Positions 25,832 to 34,400 of a DNA stretch of 64,000 nt are shown here, one piece after another. Position 1 is the first letter of the stretch, and every line of letters begins with the position of its first letter. This DNA is from Flavobacteriaceae bacterium (lineage in GTDB: Bacteria; Bacteroidota; Bacteroidia; Flavobacteriales; Flavobacteriaceae). The stretch lies in contig PBHD01000001.1 of NCBI GenBank assembly GCA_002719315.1, positions 212,292 through 276,291 of the forward strand. The letters are read 5' to 3'. The translations under genes and the position numbers were made by a program. Below the pieces are notes generated by a model. It ran no database searches. It was not told the DNA's origin and was given only the letters and a program-made list of their open reading frames with translations.

Positions 25832-26854
25832 ATGAAAGTTTCATTATTAAGTTTAATTTTAATCTTATTTCTTAAATGTAATAGTGAAATTCAGGAAAAT
25901 TTTTCTCTTAAAATTGATTCTCCAAATAAAAAAATCAAAATTAATGACTCTATAAATTTAAATGTCATTAATAAGAACAATATAGAAATTGATTCAATTC
26001 ATTTTTTTCTTAATGAAATGAAAATTGACCAAACTTACACTCTAAAAAATATAAGTACAGGAGAAAATAAAATTAAAGTAATCGTTTATCAGAATAAACA
26101 AGAAACCATTTTGAATCAAAAAATAATTATCTTTTCAAAAAATCCCCCTAAACTATATAGCTATAAAATAATTAACGAGTTCCCGCATGACCAACAAGCT
26201 TACACTCAGGGGCTTGAATTTGATGGTGATGAATTATATGAAAGTACTGGTTTAAATGGAAAATCTTCATTAAGAAAAATCTCTTTTGAAAATGGTGAAA
26301 TAAAGAAAAATGTACCATTAAACCAGTCTTATTTTGGTGAAGGTTTGACAATAATTAATAATAAAATAATACAGTTAACATGGAAATCAAAAATTGGTTT
26401 TGTTTATGACAAAATAACCATGGATTTAAAAAGCTCCTTTCAGTATAAAGAAAGTGCTGAAGGATGGGGCCTATGTAATGATGGGGAATTTTTATACAAA
26501 TCAGACGGAACAAATAAAATATGGAAATTAGATCCTAACTCCTATCAAGAAATTAGTTATATAGAAGTTTATACTAATAAATCAAAATTGAATAAATTAA
26601 ATGAATTGGAGTGGGTTAATGGTGACATTTATGCAAATACTTATCAATTTAAAAAAGATGTTGTTGTAATAATTAATCCAGTTAATGGGTCTGTTAAAGG
26701 AGTAGTTGATTTTTCTGGTTTAAAAAATAAAGTTAATCAACATCCAAACTTAAATGTTCTAAATGGAATAGCTTTCAGCAAAAAAAGAAACAGTTTTTTT
26801 ATAACAGGAAAAAATTGGAATAAAATTTTTGAAGTTTTAATATTTGAAAAATGA
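25832..26854 (+). CDS. glutaminyl-peptide cyclotransferase (bacterial/plant type)
   Basis: Beta-propeller enzyme that converts N-terminal glutamine to pyroglutamate. Conserved blocks are FPHDQQAYTQGLEF, LYESTGLNGKSSLRKI, SYFGEGLTI, AEGWGLCNDG, LNELEWVNGDIYANTYQ and LNGIAFSK, covering residues ~115-340. Before this lies a ~100-residue beta-rich domain and an export signal ending in FLKC, which may be a lipobox although a lysine before the cysteine is atypical. ATG 25832 (MKVSLLSLILILF) is preferred to the TTG at 25817 because the latter lies inside the -7 box and adds only lysines. The product is periplasmic or outer-membrane attached. It overlaps the thioesterase gene by 4 nt. Confidence 0.88.
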   Translation: MKVSLLSLILILFLKCNSEIQENFSLKIDSPNKKIKINDSINLNVINKNNIEIDSIHFFLNEMKIDQTYTLKNISTGENKIKVIVYQNKQETILNQKIIIFSKNPPKLYSYKIINEFPHDQQAYTQGLEFDGDELYESTGLNGKSSLRKISFENGEIKKNVPLNQSYFGEGLTIINNKIIQLTWKSKIGFVYDKITMDLKSSFQYKESAEGWGLCNDGEFLYKSDGTNKIWKLDPNSYQEISYIEVYTNKSKLNKLNELEWVNGDIYANTYQFKKDVVVIINPVNGSVKGVVDFSGLKNKVNQHPNLNVLNGIAFSKKRNSFFITGKNWNKIFEVLIFEK

Positions 26855-27258
26855 TTTCAAAAAAATTTGAAATTGAAAAGACAGTACAAAAAAAGCATTT
26901 AGACGACTTAAACCACGTAAATAACGTTCAATATCTTTACTGGGTTCAAGAAGTTTCTCAAGCTCATTGGGATAATTTAATAAACAAAAAAAAAATTCTA
27001 GAAAAAGGTTTATGGGTTGTAAGAAGTCATAAAATTGAATATAAAAATTTAACCAAACTCAATGATAAAATTATAATTTCAACATATGTTAAAAATGTAA
27101 AAGGTTACTTATCAGAACGAAGTGTTGTGATAAAATTAAAAAAAACAGAGAAAATTTTAGTTAAGTGCTTAACTGAATGGTGTTTTATTGACTTAAAAAC
27201 TCAAAAATTAAAAAAAATTCCTCAAGAAATTATAAAATTATTTAATGACATAAATTAA
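26851..27258 (+). CDS. 4HBT-family acyl thioesterase
   Basis: Hotdog-fold thioesterase of 135 residues that would cleave an acyl-CoA or acyl-ACP. The family active-site segment is seen as [18 protein letters not shown], with the catalytic aspartate before the NHVNN turn, and [13 protein letters not shown] as the second conserved strand. The specific substrate cannot be read. It shares ATGA with the cyclotransferase gene and its stop overlaps the glyA stop on the other strand in the shared bases TTAA. Confidence 0.85.
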   Translation: MISKKFEIEKTVQKKHLDDLNHVNNVQYLYWVQEVSQAHWDNLINKKKILEKGLWVVRSHKIEYKNLTKLNDKIIISTYVKNVKGYLSERSVVIKLKKTEKILVKCLTEWCFIDLKTQKLKKIPQEIIKLFNDIN

Positions 27259-28529
27259 AAATAAAATAATTTCCTTGATGACATCATTGAGTTAACATCC
27301 AGTTTAACTTTTTTAATTATCTCATTATCATTAGGATTTTTAATAACTTTGTCGATTAATCCTACAATAACCTTCATATCAAAATCGACTAAACCTCTTG
27401 TAGTTATAGCAGCTGTGCCAATTCTTATTCCAGATGTAACAAAAGGAGATTTATCATCATACGGAACCATATTCTTGTTTAAAGTGATATCAGCCTTAAC
27501 TAAAGTTTCTTCAGCATCTTTTCCACTGATACCTTTATTCCTTAAATCAATAAGCATTAAATGATTATCTGTTCCTCCAGAAATTAATTTATAATCCTTT
27601 TTTAAAAATTCATCTGCCATAACTCTTGCATTAATTTGAACCTTTTTCATGTAATCTTTAAATTCAGAAGTTAAAACTTCGCCAAAAGATATTGCTTTTG
27701 CTGCAATTATATGCATAAGTGGCCCTCCCTGATTGCCTGGAAAAACGGACAAATCAATGAGGTTTGACATTTTTTTTAAATTTCCATTTTTTAATCTTAA
27801 TCCAAAAGGGTTTTCAAAATCATTTCCCATTAATATTAACCCTCCTCTTGCCCCTCTCAATGTTTTGTGAGTTGTAGTAGTAACTACATGACAATGTTTA
27901 ATTGGATTATTTAAAAGACCTGCAGCTATTAATCCTGATGGATGTGCTATGTCAGCCAAAAGAAATGACCCTACTTCATCTGCAATTTCTCTGAATTTTT
28001 TAAAATTCATATCCCTTGAATAAGCAGAAGCACCTGCAATAATCATTTTAGGTTTGTTTTTTTTAGCTAATTCAAAAATTTTATCATAATCTAAAAGACC
28101 ACTTTCTTTATCTACACCATAAAAATATGCTTCATATAATTTGCCTGAAAAATTAACTGGAGAACCATGAGTTAAATGACCTCCATGTGCTAAATCAAAG
28201 CCTAGTATTTTATCTCCTGGATTTAAAAAAGCTTGAAAAACAGCTGAATTTGCTTGAGAGCCTGAATGAGGTTGAACATTAGCATATTCGGCCCCAAAAA
28301 TTTTTTTTGCTCTGTCAATTGCAATTTGTTCTATGACATCCACTACTTCACATCCTCCATAATACCTTTTTGCAGGATAACCTTCTGCATATTTGTTTGT
28401 AAGAACAGAACCTTGAGCCTTCATAACTGCGGGACTGACAAAGTTTTCAGAAGCAATTAACTCTATTCCATTTATCTGCCTATTTCTCTCGGATTCAATT
28501 AGGCTAAAAACTTTTTTATCTATTTCCAT
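27255..28529 (-). CDS. glyA: serine hydroxymethyltransferase
   Basis: PLP enzyme that interconverts serine and glycine and loads one-carbon units on tetrahydrofolate. The 424-residue frame begins [18 protein letters not shown] and shows [51 protein letters not shown] and the PLP-lysine block [16 protein letters not shown] chose ATG 28529; the longer in-frame start at 28598 would add 23 hydrophobic residues never seen in the family. No riboswitch is recognisable in the 101-nt gap towards smpB. Confidence 0.96.
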   Translation of the reverse strand: MEIDKKVFSLIESERNRQINGIELIASENFVSPAVMKAQGSVLTNKYAEGYPAKRYYGGCEVVDVIEQIAIDRAKKIFGAEYANVQPHSGSQANSAVFQAFLNPGDKILGFDLAHGGHLTHGSPVNFSGKLYEAYFYGVDKESGLLDYDKIFELAKKNKPKMIIAGASAYSRDMNFKKFREIADEVGSFLLADIAHPSGLIAAGLLNNPIKHCHVVTTTTHKTLRGARGGLILMGNDFENPFGLRLKNGNLKKMSNLIDLSVFPGNQGGPLMHIIAAKAISFGEVLTSEFKDYMKKVQINARVMADEFLKKDYKLISGGTDNHLMLIDLRNKGISGKDAEETLVKADITLNKNMVPYDDKSPFVTSGIRIGTAAITTRGLVDFDMKVIVGLIDKVIKNPNDNEIIKKVKLDVNSMMSSRKLFYF

Positions 28530-28618
28530 TTTTTTTGCTAAAATACATAATAGGGTGATTGATAAAAAAACTATATTATTTATTTTTAAAAAAATCAATT
28601 AACATTTTTTAATAATTG

Positions 28619-28626
28619 TAAATTTG
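28619..28626 (+). promoter_or_regulatory. -7 element TAAATTTG, four nt before the smpB GTG
   Basis: Exact consensus. By the ffs ruler the transcript would begin on the G of the GTG at 28631, that is, leaderless. Confidence 0.55.
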
Positions 28627-28630
28627 AAAA

Positions 28631-29098
28631 GTGCAAAAACAAATTAATATCCAAAACAAAAAAGCAAAATATGAGTATAGTTTTATTCAAAATTATACAG
28701 CTGGAATTGTATTGACTGGTAGTGAAATAAAATCTATTAGAAATGGAGAAGCTTCAATCAATAATAGTTTTTGTGAATTTAATGATAGGCAAGAGTTATT
28801 TATTATAAACATGCAAATAAATAAATATTCTGCAAGCTCAATTTTTAATCACAATCCAAAAGCTTCAAGAAAATTGCTTTTAAAAAAAAATGAATTAAAA
28901 AAACTATCAAAAGAGGTTAAATCAAATGGTTTAACTATAATACCAATTAAATTATACATAAATGAAAAAGGAATTGCCAAATTACTTATTTCTCTTGCTA
29001 AAGGAAAAAAATTATATGATAAAAGAGTTAATATAAAAAACAGGGAAATAAAAAGAGATCTAGACAGATTAAACAAATCTTTTAAAAATAAAAATTAG
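28631..29098 (+). CDS. smpB: SsrA-binding protein SmpB
   Basis: Partner of tmRNA in rescue of stalled ribosomes. The 155-residue OB-fold protein starts at GTG 28631 (MQKQINIQNKKAKYEYSF), the only start that keeps the conserved N-terminus. Typical blocks are GIVLTGSEIKSIRNGEASI, INKYSASSIFNHNPKASRKLL, IIPIKLYINEKGIAKLLI and the basic C-terminal tail KKLYDKRVNIKNREIKRD, which enters the ribosomal channel. The ssrA gene is not in the window. Its stop overlaps that of pcm by 4 nt. Confidence 0.95.
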   Translation: MQKQINIQNKKAKYEYSFIQNYTAGIVLTGSEIKSIRNGEASINNSFCEFNDRQELFIINMQINKYSASSIFNHNPKASRKLLLKKNELKKLSKEVKSNGLTIIPIKLYINEKGIAKLLISLAKGKKLYDKRVNIKNREIKRDLDRLNKSFKNKN

Positions 29099-29736
29099 AT
29101 TTTATCCTTAAGAAGTGGGACAAACCTAAATTCTCCAAAAGTTTCTTTTGTAAATTTTTTTTCTTCTTCTCTTTTAACCCTTGTCATAACTTGAGTTTTA
29201 ATTCCAACAGGTATGACTAAACAACCTCCTAATTTTATTTGTGATAAAAGAGCTTTTGGAATTTCCTCTGATCCAGCTGTTACAATAATACCATCATAAG
29301 GAGCAAATTCAGGCAACCCTTTATAACCATCTCCAAAAATTATTTTTTTTGGCATGTAACCTATTTTTGACAATAAAAGATTTGTTTTTTTAAATAATTT
29401 TGATTGTCTTTCGATTGAATATACTTTGCAACCCAAGTTAACTAAAATAGATGTTTGATAACCAGAACCTGTTCCAATTTCTAAAACCTTGTCGCCTTTT
29501 TTTAAATTTAATAATTCTGTTTGAAAAGCTACTGTATAAGGTTGTGATATTGTTTGTTCTGCAGCAATTGGATAGGCTTTATCCTCATATGCAAAAGGTT
29601 CTAAGCCCTTTTCCATAAAAAGATGCCTTGGAATTGATTTAATTGAATTTAGAACATCTTTGTTAGAAATACCTTTATTAATTAACTTTTTAACCAATTG
29701 CCTTCTTAAACCTTTGTGTTTATTATTATCAACCAT
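29095..29736 (-). CDS. pcm: protein-L-isoaspartate O-methyltransferase
   Basis: SAM-dependent enzyme that starts repair of isoaspartyl damage in proteins. The 213-residue chain shows IPRHLFMEKG, AYPIAAEQTISQPYTVAFQ with the substrate-binding TIS(Q)P turn, and the SAM motif VLEIGTGSGYQTS followed by VYSIERQ. IIVTAGSEEIPKALLSQIK and LVIPVGI complete the family signature. A -7 box sits four nt before its ATG. It converges with smpB. Confidence 0.94.
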   Translation of the reverse strand: MVDNNKHKGLRRQLVKKLINKGISNKDVLNSIKSIPRHLFMEKGLEPFAYEDKAYPIAAEQTISQPYTVAFQTELLNLKKGDKVLEIGTGSGYQTSILVNLGCKVYSIERQSKLFKKTNLLLSKIGYMPKKIIFGDGYKGLPEFAPYDGIIVTAGSEEIPKALLSQIKLGGCLVIPVGIKTQVMTRVKREEEKKFTKETFGEFRFVPLLKDKI

Positions 29737-29740
29737 AATG

Positions 29741-29748
29741 CAAAAATA
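29741..29748 (-). promoter_or_regulatory. -7 element TATTTTTG, four nt before the pcm ATG
   Basis: Exact consensus on the minus strand. By the ffs ruler transcription would begin on the A of the start codon at 29736. Confidence 0.5.
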
Positions 29749-29781
29749 GCTCAGAAAAGCTAAATTATAATTATAAGATTG

Positions 29782-29789
29782 TACTTTTG
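29782..29789 (+). promoter_or_regulatory. -7 element TACTTTTG before the Gfo/Idh gene
   Basis: Exact consensus, 17 nt before the ATG at 29807; likely promoter of the run 29807-33452. Confidence 0.5.
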
Positions 29790-29806
29790 ATCGTAATAAA
29801 AAAAAT

Positions 29807-30772
29807 ATGATAAAAATTGGTGTTTTTGGCGCTGGACATTTAGGAAGAATCCATATTAATTTATTGAATTCCTCAAATAAATTTAAACTTGTTGGTTTTT
29901 ATGATCCGGATAAAAATTCCATAAATAAACTAAATGAGAAAAATAATTTTAAATGTTATGACTCTCCCCTTAAATTAATTAAAGAAGTTGACGTAATTGA
30001 TATTGTTTCTCCAACTTCTTCTCATCTTGAAATGGCCATGTTGGCAATAGATAATAAAAAACACGTCTTCATTGAGAAACCGATTTCCTATTCTATTAAC
30101 GATGCAAATAAAATTATTAGAAATGCAAAAAAAAATAATGTTATCGGTCAAGTCGGTCATGTTGAAAGGTTTAACCCTGCTTTTAAAGCAGTTAAAAAAT
30201 TAATTGATAAACCAATGTTTATTGAATGTCATAGACTTTCAGAATTTAATCCAAGAGGAACAGATGTTTCTGTTGTACTGGACTTAATGATCCATGATAT
30301 TGATATTATTTTAAACCTAGTCAATTCAAAAATTAAATCTATTGAAGCTTCAGGTGTTTCAGTTGTTAGTAAAAGTCCTGACATATGTAATGCTCGAATT
30401 TTATTCGAATCTGGATGTGTTGCAAATTTGACATCAAGTAGAATATCATTAAAGAAAATGAGAAAGGCACGATTTTTTCAAAAAGACGCGTATATTTCAA
30501 TTGATTATTTATTCAAAAAAGTTGAAGTTGTTAAAATTAAAGATTATGACGGAGCTTCTAATGATTTACCTTTAATTATTCAAAATGCAGAAGGAGAAAA
30601 AAAACGAATATTTTTTGAAAATCCACCAATAATTGAATCAAATGCTATTCTAGAAGAATTAGAATCTTTCGCTGATTCAATAAATCAAAACACACCCCCA
30701 CTTGTATCTCTTGAAGATGGGAAGAATGCGATTGAAATAGCTAATAAAATTATTAGTAAAATAACTTCGTAA
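29807..30772 (+). CDS. Gfo/Idh/MocA-family NAD(P)-dependent oxidoreductase
   Basis: Rossmann dehydrogenase of 321 residues acting on a sugar, inositol or similar hydroxy compound. The cofactor motif is GVFGAGHLGRIHINLL at residues 4-19, EKPISYS follows near residue 94, and HDIDIILNLV near 163 lies in the C-terminal alpha/beta domain. The substrate cannot be told; in Bacteroidota a gene of this type commonly sits beside yggS. The stop and the next start overlap by one base (TAATG), so translation is coupled. Confidence 0.85.
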   Translation: MIKIGVFGAGHLGRIHINLLNSSNKFKLVGFYDPDKNSINKLNEKNNFKCYDSPLKLIKEVDVIDIVSPTSSHLEMAMLAIDNKKHVFIEKPISYSINDANKIIRNAKKNNVIGQVGHVERFNPAFKAVKKLIDKPMFIECHRLSEFNPRGTDVSVVLDLMIHDIDIILNLVNSKIKSIEASGVSVVSKSPDICNARILFESGCVANLTSSRISLKKMRKARFFQKDAYISIDYLFKKVEVVKIKDYDGASNDLPLIIQNAEGEKKRIFFENPPIIESNAILEELESFADSINQNTPPLVSLEDGKNAIEIANKIISKITS

Positions 30773-31419
30773 TGGATATTGTTAAAAACTTTAAATTAAT
30801 TAAAAAAACTATCACTGATAATGTTCAAATTATTGCTGTTTCAAAAACAAAATCAAAAGATGAAATTCTTAAAATTTATAATATAGGTCACAAAAATTTT
30901 GGCGAAAATAAAATCCAAGAGTTAAAAGAGAAATACAATCAACTTCCAAAGGACATAAAGTGGCATATGATAGGTCATGTTCAAAGAAACAAAGTAAAAT
31001 ATATTGCGCCTTTTATTGAATTAATTCACTCAGTAGATTCACTTAAGTTAATGCTAGAGATCAACAAACAGGGGGAAAAAAATAAAAGAACAATAAAATG
31101 TTTACTGCAAATTAAAATAGCAAATGAAGAAAATAAGTTCGGTCTTTTTAAAGATGAAGTTGAAAATTTAATATCGCTCTCAAATAACTTAAATTATATT
31201 AAAATAATTGGCCTTATGGGAATGGCCACATACACAAATAATGATAAAATTATAGATAGAGAATTTAAAGAAATCTATAACTTATTTAAAATACTTAAAA
31301 TTTCATACAAACAACTTTCTATTCTATCAATTGGAATGAGTAATGATTATTTAATCGCAATAAATAATGGAAGTAATATGGTTAGAATAGGAAGTCAAAT
31401 TTTTGGTGAAAGAAATTAA
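30772..31419 (+). CDS. YggS/PLPBP-family PLP-binding homeostasis protein
   Basis: Single-domain PLP-binding protein with the alanine-racemase barrel and no known catalysis; it buffers pyridoxal phosphate and affects amino acid pools. Key blocks are IIAVSKTKSKDEI with the PLP lysine, HKNFGENKIQELKEKY, KWHMIGHVQRNKVKY (family pattern WHxIGxLQxNK) and, near the end, LSIGMSNDYLIAI plus MVRIGSQIFGER. The length of 215 residues is at the short end of the normal range. It is placed between Gfo/Idh and the exonuclease gene in a tight run. Confidence 0.92.
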   Translation: MDIVKNFKLIKKTITDNVQIIAVSKTKSKDEILKIYNIGHKNFGENKIQELKEKYNQLPKDIKWHMIGHVQRNKVKYIAPFIELIHSVDSLKLMLEINKQGEKNKRTIKCLLQIKIANEENKFGLFKDEVENLISLSNNLNYIKIIGLMGMATYTNNDKIIDREFKEIYNLFKILKISYKQLSILSIGMSNDYLIAINNGSNMVRIGSQIFGERN

Positions 31420-31423
31420 CGCA

Positions 31424-32530
31424 ATGTATGCAATAATAGATATTGAAACAACTGGAGGTAAATTTGACTGTGAAAGTATAACTGAAATTGCAATAATAAA
31501 ATATAATGGAGAAAAACTCTTAGATCAATTTTCTTCACTTGTAAATCCTGAAAAAAAAATTGACAGTTTTGTGGAAAAACTAACTGGTATTAACAGTAAA
31601 ATATTAAAGAATGCTCCAAAATTTTATAACATTGCGAAAAGAATAATAGACATAACAGATAATTGTGTTTTAGTTGCTCATAATGCTTCATTTGACTACA
31701 GAATACTTAAAACTGAATTTAGAAGATTAGGTTATAACTACAATAAAAAAACCTTATGTACTGTTAATCTTTCAAAAAAATTAATTCCAAATAAAAAATC
31801 ATATAATTTAGAGAAATTAACTAAATCTTTGGGAATTCCTCTAAAAAGAAATCATAGGGCTTTAGATGATGCAATTGCAACTTTCAAACTATTTAAATTA
31901 CTTAAAGATCTTGATTTAGAAAAAACCATTTTAAAAACAGAAACAAAAAACTTAAAATTAAATTCTATATCTATTAATATTTTGAAAAATATTGATAAGA
32001 TTCCTTCTAAAATTGGACTATATTACTTTTACAATCAAAAAAAAGAAATAATTTTTATTGGAATATCATCAAATTTAAAAAAGAAAATTCTTAATCATTT
32101 TTTAAAAAATAATACTAAAAATCATGGTATTAATAAAGAAACGAAAAAAATTTCTTATTCATTAACTGGAAATAAAACAATAGCTCTTTTAAAAATGAAA
32201 AACGAAATTAAAAAACACATTCCTGTTTACAACAAAAAAGAAAATAAACTATCAAAAAAAATTAAAGTTTCTAATAAAAATTTAAAATATCCTTTTTATA
32301 ATTTTTTAATAATTGACAAAGGAAGAGAAATTGACGAATTTTCATTTATTCATATAAAAAGCAGAAAAATTAAAGGGTATGGTTTTTTTGATTTGAATCA
32401 TCAGATAAAAAATGATTTTAACATTAATTCTAGAACTATAAAAATAATTGAGAATACAGAGATAAGTAATATTATTACTAATTTAATTTTAAAAAAAAAT
32501 TATCTAAAAATAATTTCATTAGAAAATTAA
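31424..32530 (+). CDS. DnaQ-like DEDDh 3'-5' exonuclease fused to a degenerate GIY-YIG domain
   Basis: The N-terminal ~180 residues form a proofreading-type exonuclease with all catalytic motifs: DIETTGGKFD (Exo I), VAHNASFDYRIL (Exo II) and NHRALDDAIATF (Exo III, DEDDh). A second domain from about residue 190 has the GIY-YIG layout (GLYYFYN near 198) as in Cho/UvrC-like nucleases, but key positions differ: the second motif reads F211-I-G, the arginine is K221, and the catalytic glutamate is M258. The C-terminal ~100 residues are unassigned. ATG 31424 (MYAIIDIETTG) is preferred to TTG 31403. Such fusions are common in Bacteroidota and are probably repair or processing nucleases; here only the exonuclease half looks active. 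Confidence 0.83.
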   Translation: MYAIIDIETTGGKFDCESITEIAIIKYNGEKLLDQFSSLVNPEKKIDSFVEKLTGINSKILKNAPKFYNIAKRIIDITDNCVLVAHNASFDYRILKTEFRRLGYNYNKKTLCTVNLSKKLIPNKKSYNLEKLTKSLGIPLKRNHRALDDAIATFKLFKLLKDLDLEKTILKTETKNLKLNSISINILKNIDKIPSKIGLYYFYNQKKEIIFIGISSNLKKKILNHFLKNNTKNHGINKETKKISYSLTGNKTIALLKMKNEIKKHIPVYNKKENKLSKKIKVSNKNLKYPFYNFLIIDKGREIDEFSFIHIKSRKIKGYGFFDLNHQIKNDFNINSRTIKIIENTEISNIITNLILKKNYLKIISLEN

Positions 32531-32555
32531 TATTCATGAATCATTTTTTGTAATC

Positions 32556-33452
32556 ATGAAAAAAAAGACACTAATTTATATTACTGGGGCAACTGGTATA
32601 GGAAAGACAAAGGTTAGCATTTTACTTGCTAATAAACTAAACTCAGAAATTATATCAAGTGATTCAAGACAATTTTATAAGGAGATGACTGTTGGAACTT
32701 CTGTGCCTTCAGCAAATGACTTAAAAACAGTAAAACATCATTTTATTCAACACATGAGTGTTGTTGAAGATTATTCAATTGGAAATTATGAAAAAGATTG
32801 TATTAAAATAATCAATGAAAAGTTTAAAATTCATGATTTATTAATTATGACTGGAGGTTCTGGAATGTATGCTGATTCAGTTTTATATGGCTTAGATGAA
32901 TTTCCTAATATTAATAAAAAAATAAGAAATAACTTAATTTCATTATTTAGAAAAAAAGGTATAGGATGTCTTCAAGAAAAACTTAAAGAAAAAGATCCAA
33001 TATATTATAGAAAAATAGATCTAAACAATCATCAAAGAATAATTAGGGCTTTAGAGGTTTGTATTTTTACAGGAAAAACTTATTCTAGTTTTTTAAAAAA
33101 AAGAAAAGCAAATAGAATATTTAATATTAAAATTTTAATTATTGAAGAAGACAGGAATAAACTTTATAAAAAAATTAATAATAGAGTTGATTTAATGATT
33201 AAAAATGGGCTTGAAAAAGAAGCAAAATCTCTAATAAAATACCGAGATAAAAACTCTCTTCAAACAGTTGGCTATAAAGAATTTTTTGATTTTTTTAATG
33301 GAAATATAACTAAGGATGAAGCAATTTTAAAAATAAAGAAAAACACTAGGAATTATGCTAAAAGACAAATTACATGGAATAAAAAATATAAAAATGCAAT
33401 TAGAATTTCTCCAAACACTTCTTTAAATAAAATTTTAAAATTAATTAACTAA
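32556..33452 (+). CDS. miaA: tRNA dimethylallyltransferase
   Basis: Adds the dimethylallyl group to A37 of tRNAs that read UNN codons. The 298-residue protein has the P-loop TGATGIGKTKVS, the substrate block IISSDSRQFYKEMTVGT, KHHFIQHMSVVEDYSIGNYE, TGGSGMYADSVLYG and, in the C-terminal half, NNHQRIIRALEVCIFTGK and LQTVGYKEFFDFF. All are standard for MiaA. It is the last gene of the plus-strand run and overlaps purC by 12 nt at the stops. Confidence 0.95.
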   Translation: MKKKTLIYITGATGIGKTKVSILLANKLNSEIISSDSRQFYKEMTVGTSVPSANDLKTVKHHFIQHMSVVEDYSIGNYEKDCIKIINEKFKIHDLLIMTGGSGMYADSVLYGLDEFPNINKKIRNNLISLFRKKGIGCLQEKLKEKDPIYYRKIDLNNHQRIIRALEVCIFTGKTYSSFLKKRKANRIFNIKILIIEEDRNKLYKKINNRVDLMIKNGLEKEAKSLIKYRDKNSLQTVGYKEFFDFFNGNITKDEAILKIKKNTRNYAKRQITWNKKYKNAIRISPNTSLNKILKLIN

Positions 33453-34400
33453 GTATTTTTTTAGGTTTTCTTCAATTCTTAAATTGATATTTTCAATATT
33501 TCCTTTTTGAAAACTTTCATTAGTTATTTTTTCATACAACTCTATATATCTGTTAGAAATATTATTAATAACATGATCATCTATTTCTGGCAAAGCTTGA
33601 CCTTCTAACCCTTGAAAATCTCTTTCTATCAACCATTGTCTTACAAATTCTTTTGATAATTGTTTTTGAGGTTTACCTTTTTTTTGAAGTTCTTCATATG
33701 TGTTTTTATAAAAATATCTAGATGAATCTGGTGTATGCAATTCATCAATCAACATAATTCTTCCATCTCTTGATTTTCCAAACTCATACTTAGTGTCTAC
33801 TAGAATTAGACCTTTTTTATCAGCTAACTCTGTTCCTTTTTTAAATAACTTATAGGTATAATTCTCAATAATATTATAATCATCCTCAGACACAATTCCT
33901 TTTTCTATAATATCTTCTTTTGAAATATCTTCGTCATGACCTTTATCTGCCTTTGTAGCAGGTGTTATTATGGGCGTGTCAAACCTGTCATTTTCAATCA
34001 TGCCTTTAGGCATGGAAACTCCACATATTTCTCTATCTCCACTCTTATATTTTCTTGCTGCATGTCCTGACAAATAACCTCTTATAACCATCTCTACTTT
34101 AAAAGGGGAACATTTAATTCCAACAGACACATTTTCATCAGGTATAGATATTAACCAATTTGGAACAATGTCTGAAGTTTCTTTTAACATTTTATTAGCA
34201 ATTTGATTTAAAATTTGACCTTTAAAAGGTATTCCTCTTGGCATCACTATATCAAAAGCAGATAGTCTGTCAGTTGAGATAACAATTAAAGTGTCGTTTT
34301 CCAAAAAATACACATCTCTTACCTTTCCAGTGTACTTTGAAACCTGGCCTCTAAAATTAAAATTGGTATCAATTAAAGTATTATGATTTCTATTAATCAT
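33441..34400 (-). CDS. purC: phosphoribosylaminoimidazole-succinocarboxamide synthase
   Basis: ATP-dependent ligase joining CAIR and aspartate in purine synthesis. The 319-residue long-form PurC shows YTGKVRDVYFLEND, STDRLSAFDIVMPRGIPFKG, EMVIRGYLSGHAARKY, TPATKADKGHDEDIS, LILVDTKYEFGKSRDGRI and LIDELHTPDSSRYF, which together cover the ATP, CAIR and metal sites. Its start overlaps the end of phoH by 8 nt, so the two are one transcript (phoH then purC). It converges with miaA. Confidence 0.96.
   Translation of the reverse strand: MINRNHNTLIDTNFNFRGQVSKYTGKVRDVYFLENDTLIVISTDRLSAFDIVMPRGIPFKGQILNQIANKMLKETSDIVPNWLISIPDENVSVGIKCSPFKVEMVIRGYLSGHAARKYKSGDREICGVSMPKGMIENDRFDTPIITPATKADKGHDEDISKEDIIEKGIVSEDDYNIIENYTYKLFKKGTELADKKGLILVDTKYEFGKSRDGRIMLIDELHTPDSSRYFYKNTYEELQKKGKPQKQLSKEFVRQWLIERDFQGLEGQALPEIDDHVINNISNRYIELYEKITNESFQKGNIENINLRIEENLKKYLVN

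Noticed and set aside
28530-28598. An upstream start for glyA at 28598
   Set aside because: It would add 23 hydrophobic residues absent from the family; ATG 28529 gives the standard length.
28530-28630. A glycine or other riboswitch between glyA and smpB
   Set aside because: The gap is a plain AT-rich divergent region with a promoter box for smpB and no recognisable aptamer.
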